Assembly (NCBI GenBank): GCA_964484135.1
Contig: CAZAEL010000055.1
Location: 1 to 14,490, forward strand
Length of the DNA: 14,490 bases
Source of the DNA: CAZAEL01 sp964484135
Lineage (GTDB): Bacteria > Elusimicrobiota > Elusimicrobia > FEN-1173
Reading direction: 5' to 3'
The position numbers and the translations under genes were made by a program. Numbering within the stretch: position 1 is the stretch's first letter; the number at the start of each line of letters is the position of its first letter. Under the pieces are notes generated by a model. That model saw only the letters and a list, made by a program, of their open reading frames with translations, did not search any database and was not told where the DNA came from. Of the stretch, positions 1 to 6,478 are shown piece by piece.

Positions 1-160
1 GGGAGGGGAGTTGGGTCGCCGCCCCAAAAACGCCGACCGAATGGCCCCCTCGGGGTGCCCTTCTTTTGGTGACTTTTCTTGGGCACGCAAGAAAAGTCAC
101 CGGCTGCCGGGCCACCCCCGGCGCGGGCCCGGGGGTGCAGGGGGTGGGAAACCCCCGCAA
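1..160 (+). repeat. 3' part of a structured hairpin element (copy 1)
   Basis: Non-coding. The window opens inside this copy. Bases 19-35 match the 3' arm of the junction stem of the complete copy at 3666-3934. Bases 43-59 form a small C/G hairpin. Bases 68-81 and 88-101 form a perfect 14-bp stem with a 6-nt loop. Bases 136-145 and 151-159 form a G5/C5 hairpin with one bulged A. The order and loop sizes match copy 2 although many stem bases differ, so the pairing is kept while the sequence has drifted. A GC-rich insert at 102-135, itself able to fold, is absent from copy 2. The element lies downstream of the permease gene that ends at 261. Whether it is an RNA, a terminator-like 3' structure or a non-autonomous mobile repeat cannot be decided here. 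Confidence 0.65.
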
Positions 161-192
161 ATATAAGTAGGGAGACGCACCCCCCATCCTCA

Positions 193-216
193 CCTTCCCC
201 CTCAGCGGGGGGAAGG
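193..216. repeat. C/G-rich palindromic repeat
   Basis: A 9-bp perfect stem (193-201 with 208-216) closes a 6-nt loop. On the minus strand it is 45 nt past the permease stop, so it could act in 3'-end formation, but no T-run follows. From memory, such CCTTCCCCC/GGGGGAAGG palindromes are common scattered repeats in high-GC genomes. Confidence 0.5.
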
Positions 217-231
217 AAGAACTGCAGGGAC

Positions 232-257
232 TGGATTCCCACTAGCGCGGGAATGAC
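232..257. repeat. dRS3-like palindromic repeat (ATTCCC-N8-GGGAAT)
   Basis: ATTCCC at 235-240 and GGGAAT at 249-254 are separated by 8 nt, inside GGATTCCC...GGGAATGAC. This is the core pattern of dRS3-type repeats described in Neisseria and of similar repeats seen in many bacterial genomes. It lies immediately downstream of the permease stop codon. No transposase is nearby. Confidence 0.6.
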
Positions 258-260
258 GAG

Positions 261-1922
261 CTAAATATCCGCCCGCTCCAGGTGCCACTTGCCCAAAATG
301 AGCGGCACCGCGAACACCGCCAAATTCAAAACCACCAACACCCCCCCTACCCACAACGTGGCGCCCGTGTGCCAATGATAGTTGTCCCGCACCAGGGAAA
401 AATAGTGCATGCGCATCCACACCGCCTCCAGCGACAGGGTGGCCAGGATGTAAAAGAGGGAGGCGGTCATGTACAGCACGCCGCCCGGCGAGGTCTCGAT
501 CTGGGGGATGTTCTCCACGTGGAACCGGGGGAAGAGCGCGCCGAAACCCGTGCCCATGGCGGTGAGGCAGACGGACATGACCAGGATGGTGGCCGTGGAC
601 AGGGCCGTCACGAACGGGCTCGCCTCCAAAAACCGGTTGGACACCCACACCAGCACCACGCCCATGACGGCCAGAGGCAGGACGCCCATCAAAAATTTCT
701 CCCACAAAATGGTCCAGAGGCTCAAAGGCGCGGCCCGCACCGCCCACCAGTACCGCCCCTCCAGGCTCACGGCCGGGAACACGAACCGCAACGCCACCGC
801 GGCCAGCACAAAGGCCACCATGCCGATGTTCAAGAAGGAGATAAGGCCCTTCAGGTAGGGGGTGTCCAGGGGCAGTTTTTCAATGCTGATGAGGTACACC
901 GCCACCAGGGCCAGCAGGAGCAAAAATTGGGACCACTGGTTGGCGTCGCGCGCGAACAAGAGCGCGTCCTTTCCCAGAAGCGCCCGAAGCCGCGGCCCCA
1001 GAAAGCCGGGGAGCCACCGCCATTCGGACCCGGTCTCGGCCTTGGCGTGGCGGCGGCCCGATTCCTGGGCCGAGGTCCAGCCCCCGTAGTACGCCTTTTC
1101 CGCGAAGAACGCCAGCGCCGCGCCCAACAGCACGGCCGCGCCCAGGATCAGGCTGGCGTACGCCAGCGCGTCCCGGGGCCGCTCCGCCAGGAAGGCGTTC
1201 ACCGCGGAGGCCATCCACCAGGAGGGCAGGTACGGCGCCAGGGGCGCCTCCAGCAACGCCACGTACTGGATGATGACCTCGAAGGAATCGGCCCGCACAA
1301 GCTTTTCCGGCTCCAGCCAGCGGAAGAGCACGTACAAGGACCCGCCGCCCAGCACGCCCAAAAGCAGCATGACCTCCCGCACGCGGCGCGACGGAAAAAG
1401 GCACATGAGCGTCAGGCTCAGGCCGATGCCCAGCACGCAGGCGATCAGCACGAAGGGCACGGTGAGCGCGGCCAGGAACCCGTAGAAGGCGACGCCCAGG
1501 TCGTACACCTGGCCGTACGCGGCCAGGAACGGCACCATGGTCAGCACCACCATCCAGGAGGCGAAGAAGGCGGTCTCCCCGGACTTGAACAAAAACACGG
1601 ACCGGAACGGCAACGGGCTGTGGATCAGGAAGGCCAGGTCCCTGGCGAAGAAGAGCGTGGTGAAGGACGCCAGGGTGCTGGAGAACACGATCATGAGGAA
1701 GGTGGTCAAAAAGGCCATGGCCATGAGCTTCACCACCAGGAGGCCGCCGATCATCTGCACGGACTGCACCTCCCACAGCAGGCGCAGGAACCCCCAATAA
1801 AGAAAAAACAGGAAGGACGCGCCCAGGAGCCCGAACCCCAGGGTGAGGAACACGTCGGTGTACCCCATGTTCGCCAGCCAGTTCTTGACCATCAAGAGCT
1901 TGGCCTTGATCAGCACCTTCAT
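261..1922 (-). CDS. Large ABC-2-like transporter permease
   Basis: A 553-residue protein made almost entirely of hydrophobic helices, with a short hydrophilic stretch near the middle (about residues 300-330). It appears to have two halves of several membrane segments each. Charged cytoplasmic-looking motifs (FFARDLAFLIHSPLPF in the first half, KDALLFARDANQW in the second) resemble the coupling regions of ABC-2-like exporter permeases of the putative ABC exporter type. The ATG at 1922 is chosen because it overlaps the stop of the upstream TPR gene as ATGA and begins a sensible MKVLIKAKLL amino terminus; the frame stays open further upstream but only as a shadow of that gene. It has no ATPase domain. 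The likely partner is the ABC ATPase at 3942-4694, two genes upstream on the same strand. The substrate is unknown. Confidence 0.75.
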   Translation of the reverse strand: MKVLIKAKLLMVKNWLANMGYTDVFLTLGFGLLGASFLFFLYWGFLRLLWEVQSVQMIGGLLVVKLMAMAFLTTFLMIVFSSTLASFTTLFFARDLAFLIHSPLPFRSVFLFKSGETAFFASWMVVLTMVPFLAAYGQVYDLGVAFYGFLAALTVPFVLIACVLGIGLSLTLMCLFPSRRVREVMLLLGVLGGGSLYVLFRWLEPEKLVRADSFEVIIQYVALLEAPLAPYLPSWWMASAVNAFLAERPRDALAYASLILGAAVLLGAALAFFAEKAYYGGWTSAQESGRRHAKAETGSEWRWLPGFLGPRLRALLGKDALLFARDANQWSQFLLLLALVAVYLISIEKLPLDTPYLKGLISFLNIGMVAFVLAAVALRFVFPAVSLEGRYWWAVRAAPLSLWTILWEKFLMGVLPLAVMGVVLVWVSNRFLEASPFVTALSTATILVMSVCLTAMGTGFGALFPRFHVENIPQIETSPGGVLYMTASLFYILATLSLEAVWMRMHYFSLVRDNYHWHTGATLWVGGVLVVLNLAVFAVPLILGKWHLERADI

Positions 1923-3565
1923 GGCCGCCCCCCCCGATCCAGCGCCCTTTGCAGGTTTTGGCGCACCACCTCGGAGCCGGGATAAATCTCCAGGGCCCGG
2001 CGGTAATGGTCCGAGGCCCCCTTCAAGTCGCCGGCCTCCTCCAGGAGGCGGCCCAGGTTGTTGTGGGCCTCGCCGAAGCGCGGGTCGATCCACAGCGTGC
2101 GCCGGTAATAATCCGCCGCCTCTTTTTTGCGCCCCAGGCGGTGCAGGGCCACCCCCAGATTGTACATGGCGCGCGCGTCCGTGGGCTCCACGCGGAGGAT
2201 TTCCCGGAACTGGTCCGCGGCCTCGGGCCACCGGCCCTCGCCGGACAGGACCAAGCCCAGGTTCAGCCGCGCCACGCGGGAATGGGGGTTGACCTCCACG
2301 GCCCGGGACCAAAGCGCCTCCGGGCTGCGCCACAACGCCAGTTGCTGGCGCGTCAGAAGGCCCATCGCCGTCAAAACGCCGAGGGCGGTCAAGGAAAGAG
2401 CGATCCGCTTGACCCGGGACGCCGGGCCCGCCTTCCAGGCCCTCAGAAAGCCCACACCCATGAGCGCGGCCCACCCCAGGCAGGACAGGTAGCTGTACCG
2501 GTCCGCGGTGGCCTGGGGTCCGCTCTGCAGGACCCCGGAGACCGGCGCCAAAAAAACCAGATAGGAGGCCCAGAGCGCCAGCAGGCCGGGCCAACGGCGG
2601 CGCAGGACCCACAGGGCCGCGGTGAGGCCGGCCAAAACCAGGCCCCCCGCCGCCCACAGGGCGCCGACGGGCGCGGCGGACACCTCGTACAAAGGAGAAA
2701 GGCCGTCCGGGAAAAAAGTCTTGCGCGCGTAGAAAAACAGGCTGTGCACGGTCTGGGCCAGCCGCGCCGTCAACCCGTAATGCCCGAAGGGCAGGGCGAT
2801 GTTCTGGTGGATCTGGGCCAGGGCCCCGGCCGCGGCGGCCAGGCCGCCGACCAGGAAAAACCAACGCTTCTCCCACAGGGCTTGCCGGAAGGCGCGCCCG
2901 TCCGCCCGGTCCAGGCGGCCCAGGGGATAGACATCCAGCGCCAAAAGCGCCAGGGGCAGGACCATGACGATTTCCTTGGACAGCGCCGCCAGGATGAAAA
3001 ACACGAAGGACGCGGCCAGCCCCTTGCGCGGAGACGCGGGGCCGTCAAAGGCCCGCAGATAGCACAGGACGGAGGCGAAACAAAAGGCCCCGGACAAAAG
3101 CCCCCGCCGTTCCGTGATCCAGGCCACGGACTCCACCCGCAGGGGGTGGACGGCGAACAACAGCGCGGCCCAGGCCGCGGCCCAGGGCAAGATTTCCTTT
3201 TCCTCGTCCGTTCGCGGCTTCAGCAGACGGGCCGCCAAAAAACAAAACAGGACCGCGTTGAGGGCATGGAGCAACAGGTTGGTCAGGTGGTACCCGCCGG
3301 GCCTGAGGCCCCAGAGCGCGTGGTCCAGGGCCAGGCTCATCCAGGCGAGCGGGACGTAATGCCCCATGTGGGTGGTGGTCCACATCCATTTCAGGCGGGA
3401 AAGGTCCAGGCCCCGGTAATAGGGGTTGTTCAGCAACAGGTCCGCGTCGTCCCAGTGGAACCCCAGCTCCAGCACGGGCAGGAACACCAGCAACGCCGCC
3501 ACCCCCACCAAAAACGGCATTAGCCGGAGGAGTTTGGAATGGTTTACATCTGTGGTGTTTTGCAC
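1919..3565 (-). CDS. TMTC-like polytopic membrane protein with C-terminal TPR repeats
   Basis: A 548-residue protein. Residues about 15-400 hold many membrane helices and residues about 412-545 hold roughly four TPR units (spacing of motifs such as ARLNLGLVL, AMYNLGVAL and AHNNLGRLL). An early luminal-type loop carries FHWDDADLLLNNP (W38-D39-D40), the acidic pair expected of GT-C glycosyltransferases. HPLRVESVAWITERRG (about 140-155) and ADRYSYLS are characteristic of the TMTC/bacterial TPR GT-C family. In animals TMTC proteins are O-mannosyltransferases; the bacterial substrate is not known. The GTG start at 3565 is preceded by a weak GGGG and is uncertain; an ATG at 3520 (residue 16) is the alternative. 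The stop overlaps the permease start by 4 nt, so the two are translationally coupled. Confidence 0.75.
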   Translation of the reverse strand: MQNTTDVNHSKLLRLMPFLVGVAALLVFLPVLELGFHWDDADLLLNNPYYRGLDLSRLKWMWTTTHMGHYVPLAWMSLALDHALWGLRPGGYHLTNLLLHALNAVLFCFLAARLLKPRTDEEKEILPWAAAWAALLFAVHPLRVESVAWITERRGLLSGAFCFASVLCYLRAFDGPASPRKGLAASFVFFILAALSKEIVMVLPLALLALDVYPLGRLDRADGRAFRQALWEKRWFFLVGGLAAAAGALAQIHQNIALPFGHYGLTARLAQTVHSLFFYARKTFFPDGLSPLYEVSAAPVGALWAAGGLVLAGLTAALWVLRRRWPGLLALWASYLVFLAPVSGVLQSGPQATADRYSYLSCLGWAALMGVGFLRAWKAGPASRVKRIALSLTALGVLTAMGLLTRQQLALWRSPEALWSRAVEVNPHSRVARLNLGLVLSGEGRWPEAADQFREILRVEPTDARAMYNLGVALHRLGRKKEAADYYRRTLWIDPRFGEAHNNLGRLLEEAGDLKGASDHYRRALEIYPGSEVVRQNLQRALDRGGRP

Positions 3566-3621
3566 TTTACCCCATCCCTAAGGTTTTTGTTCACCGTGTA
3601 AGTGCTGCTTTGGCTTTTATT

Positions 3622-3665
3622 CCCCGTGGGGCCGTCATGAGAAAAGGATTTTGGTCTTTTCAAAT
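3622..3665 (+). repeat. Degenerate tandem copy of the structured element's first 44 nt
   Basis: The first 32 bases match those starting at 3666 at about 26 positions (shared CCCCGTG, GTCATGAGA and AGGATTTT blocks), with a period of 44 nt. It looks like a decayed partial duplication of the element's 5' end. It also lies in the upstream region of the TMTC-like gene on the minus strand. Confidence 0.5.
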
Positions 3666-3934
3666 CCCCGTGCAGGCGTCATGAGACGAGGATTTTTTGG
3701 TTTTGTGTTTCTGGGTCCCCCTGTGGCGTATCGAGCACGCCGTTTTGGCGGAGACGGAGGCCGGTGCTGTTTGATCCGGCCCGTGGGAATTTAAGGGCCG
3801 GGAGTTGCCCGGCCGCCGCCAAAACGGCGCGCGCAGGCCACCCGGGGGTGTCATTTTTCTTGGTCCAGGGTTTCTTTTTGGACAAGCAAAAAGAAACCCT
3901 GGCCGGGGGTAAAGGGGGATGGAATCCCCCTTTA
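3666..3934 (+). repeat. Complete structured multi-hairpin element (copy 2)
   Basis: Fills most of the 376-nt gap between the ABC ATPase stop and the TMTC-like gene start; no credible gene lies in the gap. Read on the plus strand: an AT-rich leader (about 3686-3712), then 3738-3751 pairing perfectly with 3816-3829 (14 bp). That stem encloses two hairpins, 3759-3764/3776-3781 and 3796-3802/3808-3814, giving a three-way junction. It is followed by a small hairpin near 3837-3852, a 16-bp perfect hairpin 3865-3880/3887-3902 with a 6-nt loop, and an 11-bp hairpin 3910-3920/3924-3934 with loop GGA. The first 94 nt recur at 14397-14490 with 3 differences; the 3' part recurs diverged at 1-160. On the minus strand the last two hairpins follow the ABC ATPase stop within 80 nt, so they may also end that transcript, though no T-run is evident. 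Confidence 0.7.
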
Positions 3935-3941
3935 GCGGGCG

Positions 3942-4694
3942 CTAGCCCAGGTACTTGAGCATCTCCCGGTACTCGCTCCCGCCCGTGAGATGCAGGAACA
4001 CGTCCTCCAAAGACCCGTTGGAGTTGGCCTTGGCGCGGAGCTCCGCCGGGGTGCCGACCAGGTCCAGCCGTCCGTTCTGCACGATGCCGATGCGCTGGCA
4101 GATTTTTTCCGCGATCTCCAGCACGTGCGTGCACATGAAGATGGTCACGCCCTGCCGGGACATCTCCTGGAACACGTCCTTGACCAGGCGCGCGCTCTTG
4201 GGGTCCAGACCCACCATGGGCTCGTCCAGAAAAAGCACCCTGGGCCGGTGGAGCAGCACGCCGGCCAGGACCAGCTTCTGCCGCATGCCGTGGGAGTAGG
4301 TCTCCACCAGCTCGTCGCCCCACTCCTCCAGCTCGAACATGCGCAAGAGTTCCGGGACCTTGCGTTTCTGGTGGGCCAGGTCCACCTCGTACAAGTCCCC
4401 GACGAACCGCAGGAATTCCTTGCCCGTGAGCTGGGGGTACACGTACGGCTGGTCCGGCACCAGGCCCATGATCCGCTTGGCCTCCCGGGGCTGGGCCTGC
4501 ACGTCGAAGCCGCCCACCCAGGCCCGCCCCGCGGTGGGGCGCAGGAGGCCCGCGAGGAGCTTGACCGTGGTGGTCTTGCCCGCGCCGTTGGGCCCCAGGA
4601 AACCGAAAATTTCCCCGGGCGGGATCTCCAGGGTCAGGCGGTCCTGGGCCGTCACGTCCTGGCTCCGCTTCATCAAACCGTCGGTCTTGATCAC
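3942..4694 (-). CDS. ABC transporter ATP-binding protein (ABC-2 exporter type)
   Basis: A 250-residue nucleotide-binding subunit. Visible motifs are Walker A GPNGAGKT (34-41), Q-loop Q82, a variant signature YSHGMRQK (133-140), Walker B VLFLDE (153-158), D-loop GLD (162-164) and the H-loop His190 in CTH. The SHGMRQ form is usual for ATPases of ABC-2-type exporters. The start is GTG, preceded by AGGTGAT at good spacing; both lie in or at the edge of a palindromic repeat (4693-4752). The amino terminus (MIKTDGLMKRSQDV) lacks the aromatic A-loop residue normally found where Ser11 lies (family consensus KRYG), so this end may have been altered by the repeat insertion. The natural partner is the permease at 261-1922. 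Confidence 0.9.
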   Translation of the reverse strand: MIKTDGLMKRSQDVTAQDRLTLEIPPGEIFGFLGPNGAGKTTTVKLLAGLLRPTAGRAWVGGFDVQAQPREAKRIMGLVPDQPYVYPQLTGKEFLRFVGDLYEVDLAHQKRKVPELLRMFELEEWGDELVETYSHGMRQKLVLAGVLLHRPRVLFLDEPMVGLDPKSARLVKDVFQEMSRQGVTIFMCTHVLEIAEKICQRIGIVQNGRLDLVGTPAELRAKANSNGSLEDVFLHLTGGSEYREMLKYLG

Positions 4695-4752
4695 CCCATC
4701 ACCTGCCTTGCCGCCGCAGGCGGGACTGGGATCCCGAGGCAGGTGATGGGGT
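4693..4752. repeat. Palindromic repeat filling an intercistronic gap, carrying an SD-like sequence
   Basis: ACCCCATCACCTGCCT (4693-4708) and its exact reverse complement (4737-4752) form a 16-bp perfect inverted repeat around a 28-nt GC-rich loop that can itself fold. It occupies the whole 57-nt gap between the lipid-kinase-like stop and the ABC ATPase GTG. On the minus strand its 3' arm reads AGGTGATGGGG directly before GTG, giving an SD-like AGGTGAT. A 17-nt block (4735-4751) is identical to 11485-11501 in sdhD. Confidence 0.75.
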
Positions 4753-5345
4753 CACCCCGCCACCGTCCTCAACAACGTCAGCGCCAGGCCGGACAACAGG
4801 GGCAGCCACAAATTGTCGTTCAAAGGCAGGGGCAGGGCCTCCGCCGCCGTGGCCACCAAAGCCCCCAGCACCGCCTCCGCGGACCCGAAGGCCGGTTCCA
4901 GGACCACCGTCCCCACGCCCCAGCACGTCAGGAAACAGGCCAGGCTCCCTTCCAGGCTTTTGGCGCCGATCCGCAGGTGCCCCCAGTTCCGGCCCACGAG
5001 GCCGGCCGCGCCGTCGCCCAGGGCCAGGTACAAGAGCGCGGCCAGGGCCGCGTCCGGATGGGGGACCAGGAGCACGGTGAGGAAGCAGCCCAGCAGCGTC
5101 CAGAGGATGCCGGAGGGCCGGTTCACCTCCTCGGGCCGGTGGATGCCGCCGAAGGCGGCCACGAGCCGCTGGTTCAGGGCCGGGGACCGCAGCCGCGCCG
5201 CCTCCAGGGCGGCGACGGCGGCGAACAGGCCGCCCAGGACCCAGAGGCTCAGGCCGCGCCCGCCGATGAAATAGAGCAGGGCGTACAGGGCGCTGAAGAA
5301 ATGGAAAACCTTGCGCTTGGCCTCCTGCGAGAGAACGGTCGTCAC
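4752..5345 (-). CDS. Dolichol/phytol kinase-like (diacylglycerol/polyprenol kinase family) membrane protein
   Basis: A 197-residue integral membrane protein with about six hydrophobic segments. It carries the motifs of the SEC59/VTE5/DGK1 family (COG0170; distantly related to phosphatidate cytidylyltransferases): EVNRPSGILWTLLG (73-86), LGDGAAGLVGRNWG (109-122) followed by KSLEGSLACF (129-138), and AEALPLPLNDNLWLPLLSG near the end. Members phosphorylate polyprenols, phytol or diacylglycerol, using CTP or ATP; the substrate here is unknown. The GTG at 5345 is chosen because it overlaps the upstream stop as GTGA and has GAGGAG six bases ahead; the frame is open further upstream only as a shadow of the protease gene. 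It ends directly at the palindromic repeat. Confidence 0.85.
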   Translation of the reverse strand: MTTVLSQEAKRKVFHFFSALYALLYFIGGRGLSLWVLGGLFAAVAALEAARLRSPALNQRLVAAFGGIHRPEEVNRPSGILWTLLGCFLTVLLVPHPDAALAALLYLALGDGAAGLVGRNWGHLRIGAKSLEGSLACFLTCWGVGTVVLEPAFGSAEAVLGALVATAAEALPLPLNDNLWLPLLSGLALTLLRTVAG

Positions 5346-6100
5346 GCGGGGCTCCTCAGGGCGTCGATCCCCGCGAGGGCGCGCCGGGCGCCCCACGACA
5401 GGAACCGCAGCCCCTGGTCCCAGATCAGGAGGGTATAGGCCGCGGACGAAGCCGCGAAGGACCGCAAAGACACGCTGGCCGGGAAAAGCGCCTTCAGCAG
5501 GAGCACCAGCACAACGCCGTTGGAGATCAGGATCAGCACCAGGGACAGGAAGGGGCCCACGTATTTCAAATCCGGCTGGTTCTGGCGGAGGGCGTACACG
5601 GTGAGCGCGGCGTGGAACGCGAAGGTGAACCCCGCCGCGAAACCGAAACAAAAGGGCGGGACCGGAAAAAGGTGGAAACGCCGGGCCGCCTCCAGCGCGG
5701 CCAGGGCCAGGAAGGTGTACAGGGGCACGCCGTAGGGCGCCAGGGCCACCCACACGTTGGTGCCGCTCAGCACCACTTCGCCGCCGCGGGCCGAGGCGGA
5801 AAAGGACTTGACCCGGTATCCGGACAGGAGCGCCGCGGCCGCGTGGGTCAGTTCGTGGCCGAACACGTACAGGGCCAGGGGTTTGCGGAACGCCGCCTGG
5901 AAAAGGGCGTACGCCGCGGCGCCGATCAGGACCGGCGCCAGGGCCACGGGGCGGCTTGAGAACCCCCGGAGGATGTCCCACGCGGCCAGCCACACCGCCC
6001 CCAAAAGGGGCAGCAAGAAAGCGCCGGTCAGGGCGTGGAGGAACGGGAAGGCTGTTTTTGAGACGGAGAAGCGGGGTTTCTTGCGGAAAAACGCTTTCAA
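5342..6100 (-). CDS. M50-like membrane zinc metalloprotease
   Basis: A 252-residue polytopic membrane protein with the zinc-protease motif HELTH (H82, E83, H86) at a membrane segment. It is followed by SARGGEVVLSG and a VALAPYGVPLY segment, as in M50-type (site-2 protease-like) enzymes that keep the active site in the membrane. Asp177 in QNQPDLKYVG is a candidate third zinc ligand; a canonical NPDG motif is not seen. No PDZ domain is present, so this is a minimal form. The start is TTG at 6100, overlapping the panD stop as TTGA with no visible SD, implying translational coupling. The position between panD and a lipid-kinase-like gene gives no direct substrate clue. Confidence 0.75.
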   Translation of the reverse strand: MKAFFRKKPRFSVSKTAFPFLHALTGAFLLPLLGAVWLAAWDILRGFSSRPVALAPVLIGAAAYALFQAAFRKPLALYVFGHELTHAAAALLSGYRVKSFSASARGGEVVLSGTNVWVALAPYGVPLYTFLALAALEAARRFHLFPVPPFCFGFAAGFTFAFHAALTVYALRQNQPDLKYVGPFLSLVLILISNGVVLVLLLKALFPASVSLRSFAASSAAYTLLIWDQGLRFLSWGARRALAGIDALRSPA

Positions 6101-6474
6101 GCGGGGGTTGAGATCAAGGGCCCGTCCGTTTTTTTGTAGTAACGCAGGAAGCGGTTGCGCTTGTCCACCAGGACGATCTTGGGCTTGCCGGGCTTTCGCC
6201 CCGCCTCGAAGGCCATGATGATCACCTGGTCCCCCTTGCGGATCAGGTGGCTGGCCGCGCCGTTGATGCAGATGACCCCCGACCCCGCCGGCCCCTGGAT
6301 GACGTAGGTCTCCACGCGGTTGCCGTTGTCGTTGTCCACGATCATGACCTTTTCATGTTCCACGATGTCCGCCTTCTTGAGCAGGTCGTGGTCGATGGTC
6401 ACGGAGCCCACGTAGTCCAGCCGGGCCTCGGTGACCGTGGCGTTGTGGATCTTGGCGCGGAGGAAAATGCGCAT
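6097..6474 (-). CDS. panD: Aspartate 1-decarboxylase (pyruvoyl enzyme)
   Basis: A 125-residue proenzyme, typical length for PanD. It converts L-aspartate to beta-alanine for pantothenate and CoA synthesis in the cytoplasm. The self-cleavage site Gly23-Ser24 in YVGSVTID is present; the serine becomes the pyruvoyl group. Lys8, Arg53, Thr56 and Tyr57 (NRVETYVI) match the conserved active-site positions, and NGAASHLIRKGDQVIIMAF is a PanD hallmark. The carboxy terminus runs slightly longer than in E. coli. The ATG lies 4 nt after the upstream stop. No panB or panC is visible. Its placement in an sdh-led operon may tie CoA precursor supply to TCA-cycle expression, which is inference. Confidence 0.96.
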   Translation of the reverse strand: MRIFLRAKIHNATVTEARLDYVGSVTIDHDLLKKADIVEHEKVMIVDNDNGNRVETYVIQGPAGSGVICINGAASHLIRKGDQVIIMAFEAGRKPGKPKIVLVDKRNRFLRYYKKTDGPLISTPA

Positions 6475-6478
6475 CGGG

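Noticed and set aside
79..264. 61-residue open frame at the window start
   Set aside because: It reads through the hairpin element and the dRS3-like repeat; composition is Pro/Gly/Arg-rich and there is no SD. Repeat-derived.
282..1985. Long plus-strand open frame opposite the permease gene
   Set aside because: The product is Gln/His/Gly/Arg-rich and low in complexity, as expected from the antisense frame of GC-rich hydrophobic coding sequence. Similar frames opposite 1949-3523, 3990-5438, 9399-10679 and 12358-13830 were rejected for the same reason.
3622..3710. Possible CRISPR-like or direct-repeat array
   Set aside because: Only two degenerate units with 44-nt period, no spacers and no cas genes.
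3865..3934. Classical Rho-independent terminator for the ABC ATPase gene
   Set aside because: The hairpins are strong but no run of T follows in either direction, so I annotate them as part of the structured element instead.
3660..3958. Short open frames across the 3566-3941 gap on both strands
   Set aside because: Their predicted peptides simply translate the hairpin repeats, have no start signals, and the equivalent frames are not kept in copies 1 and 3.
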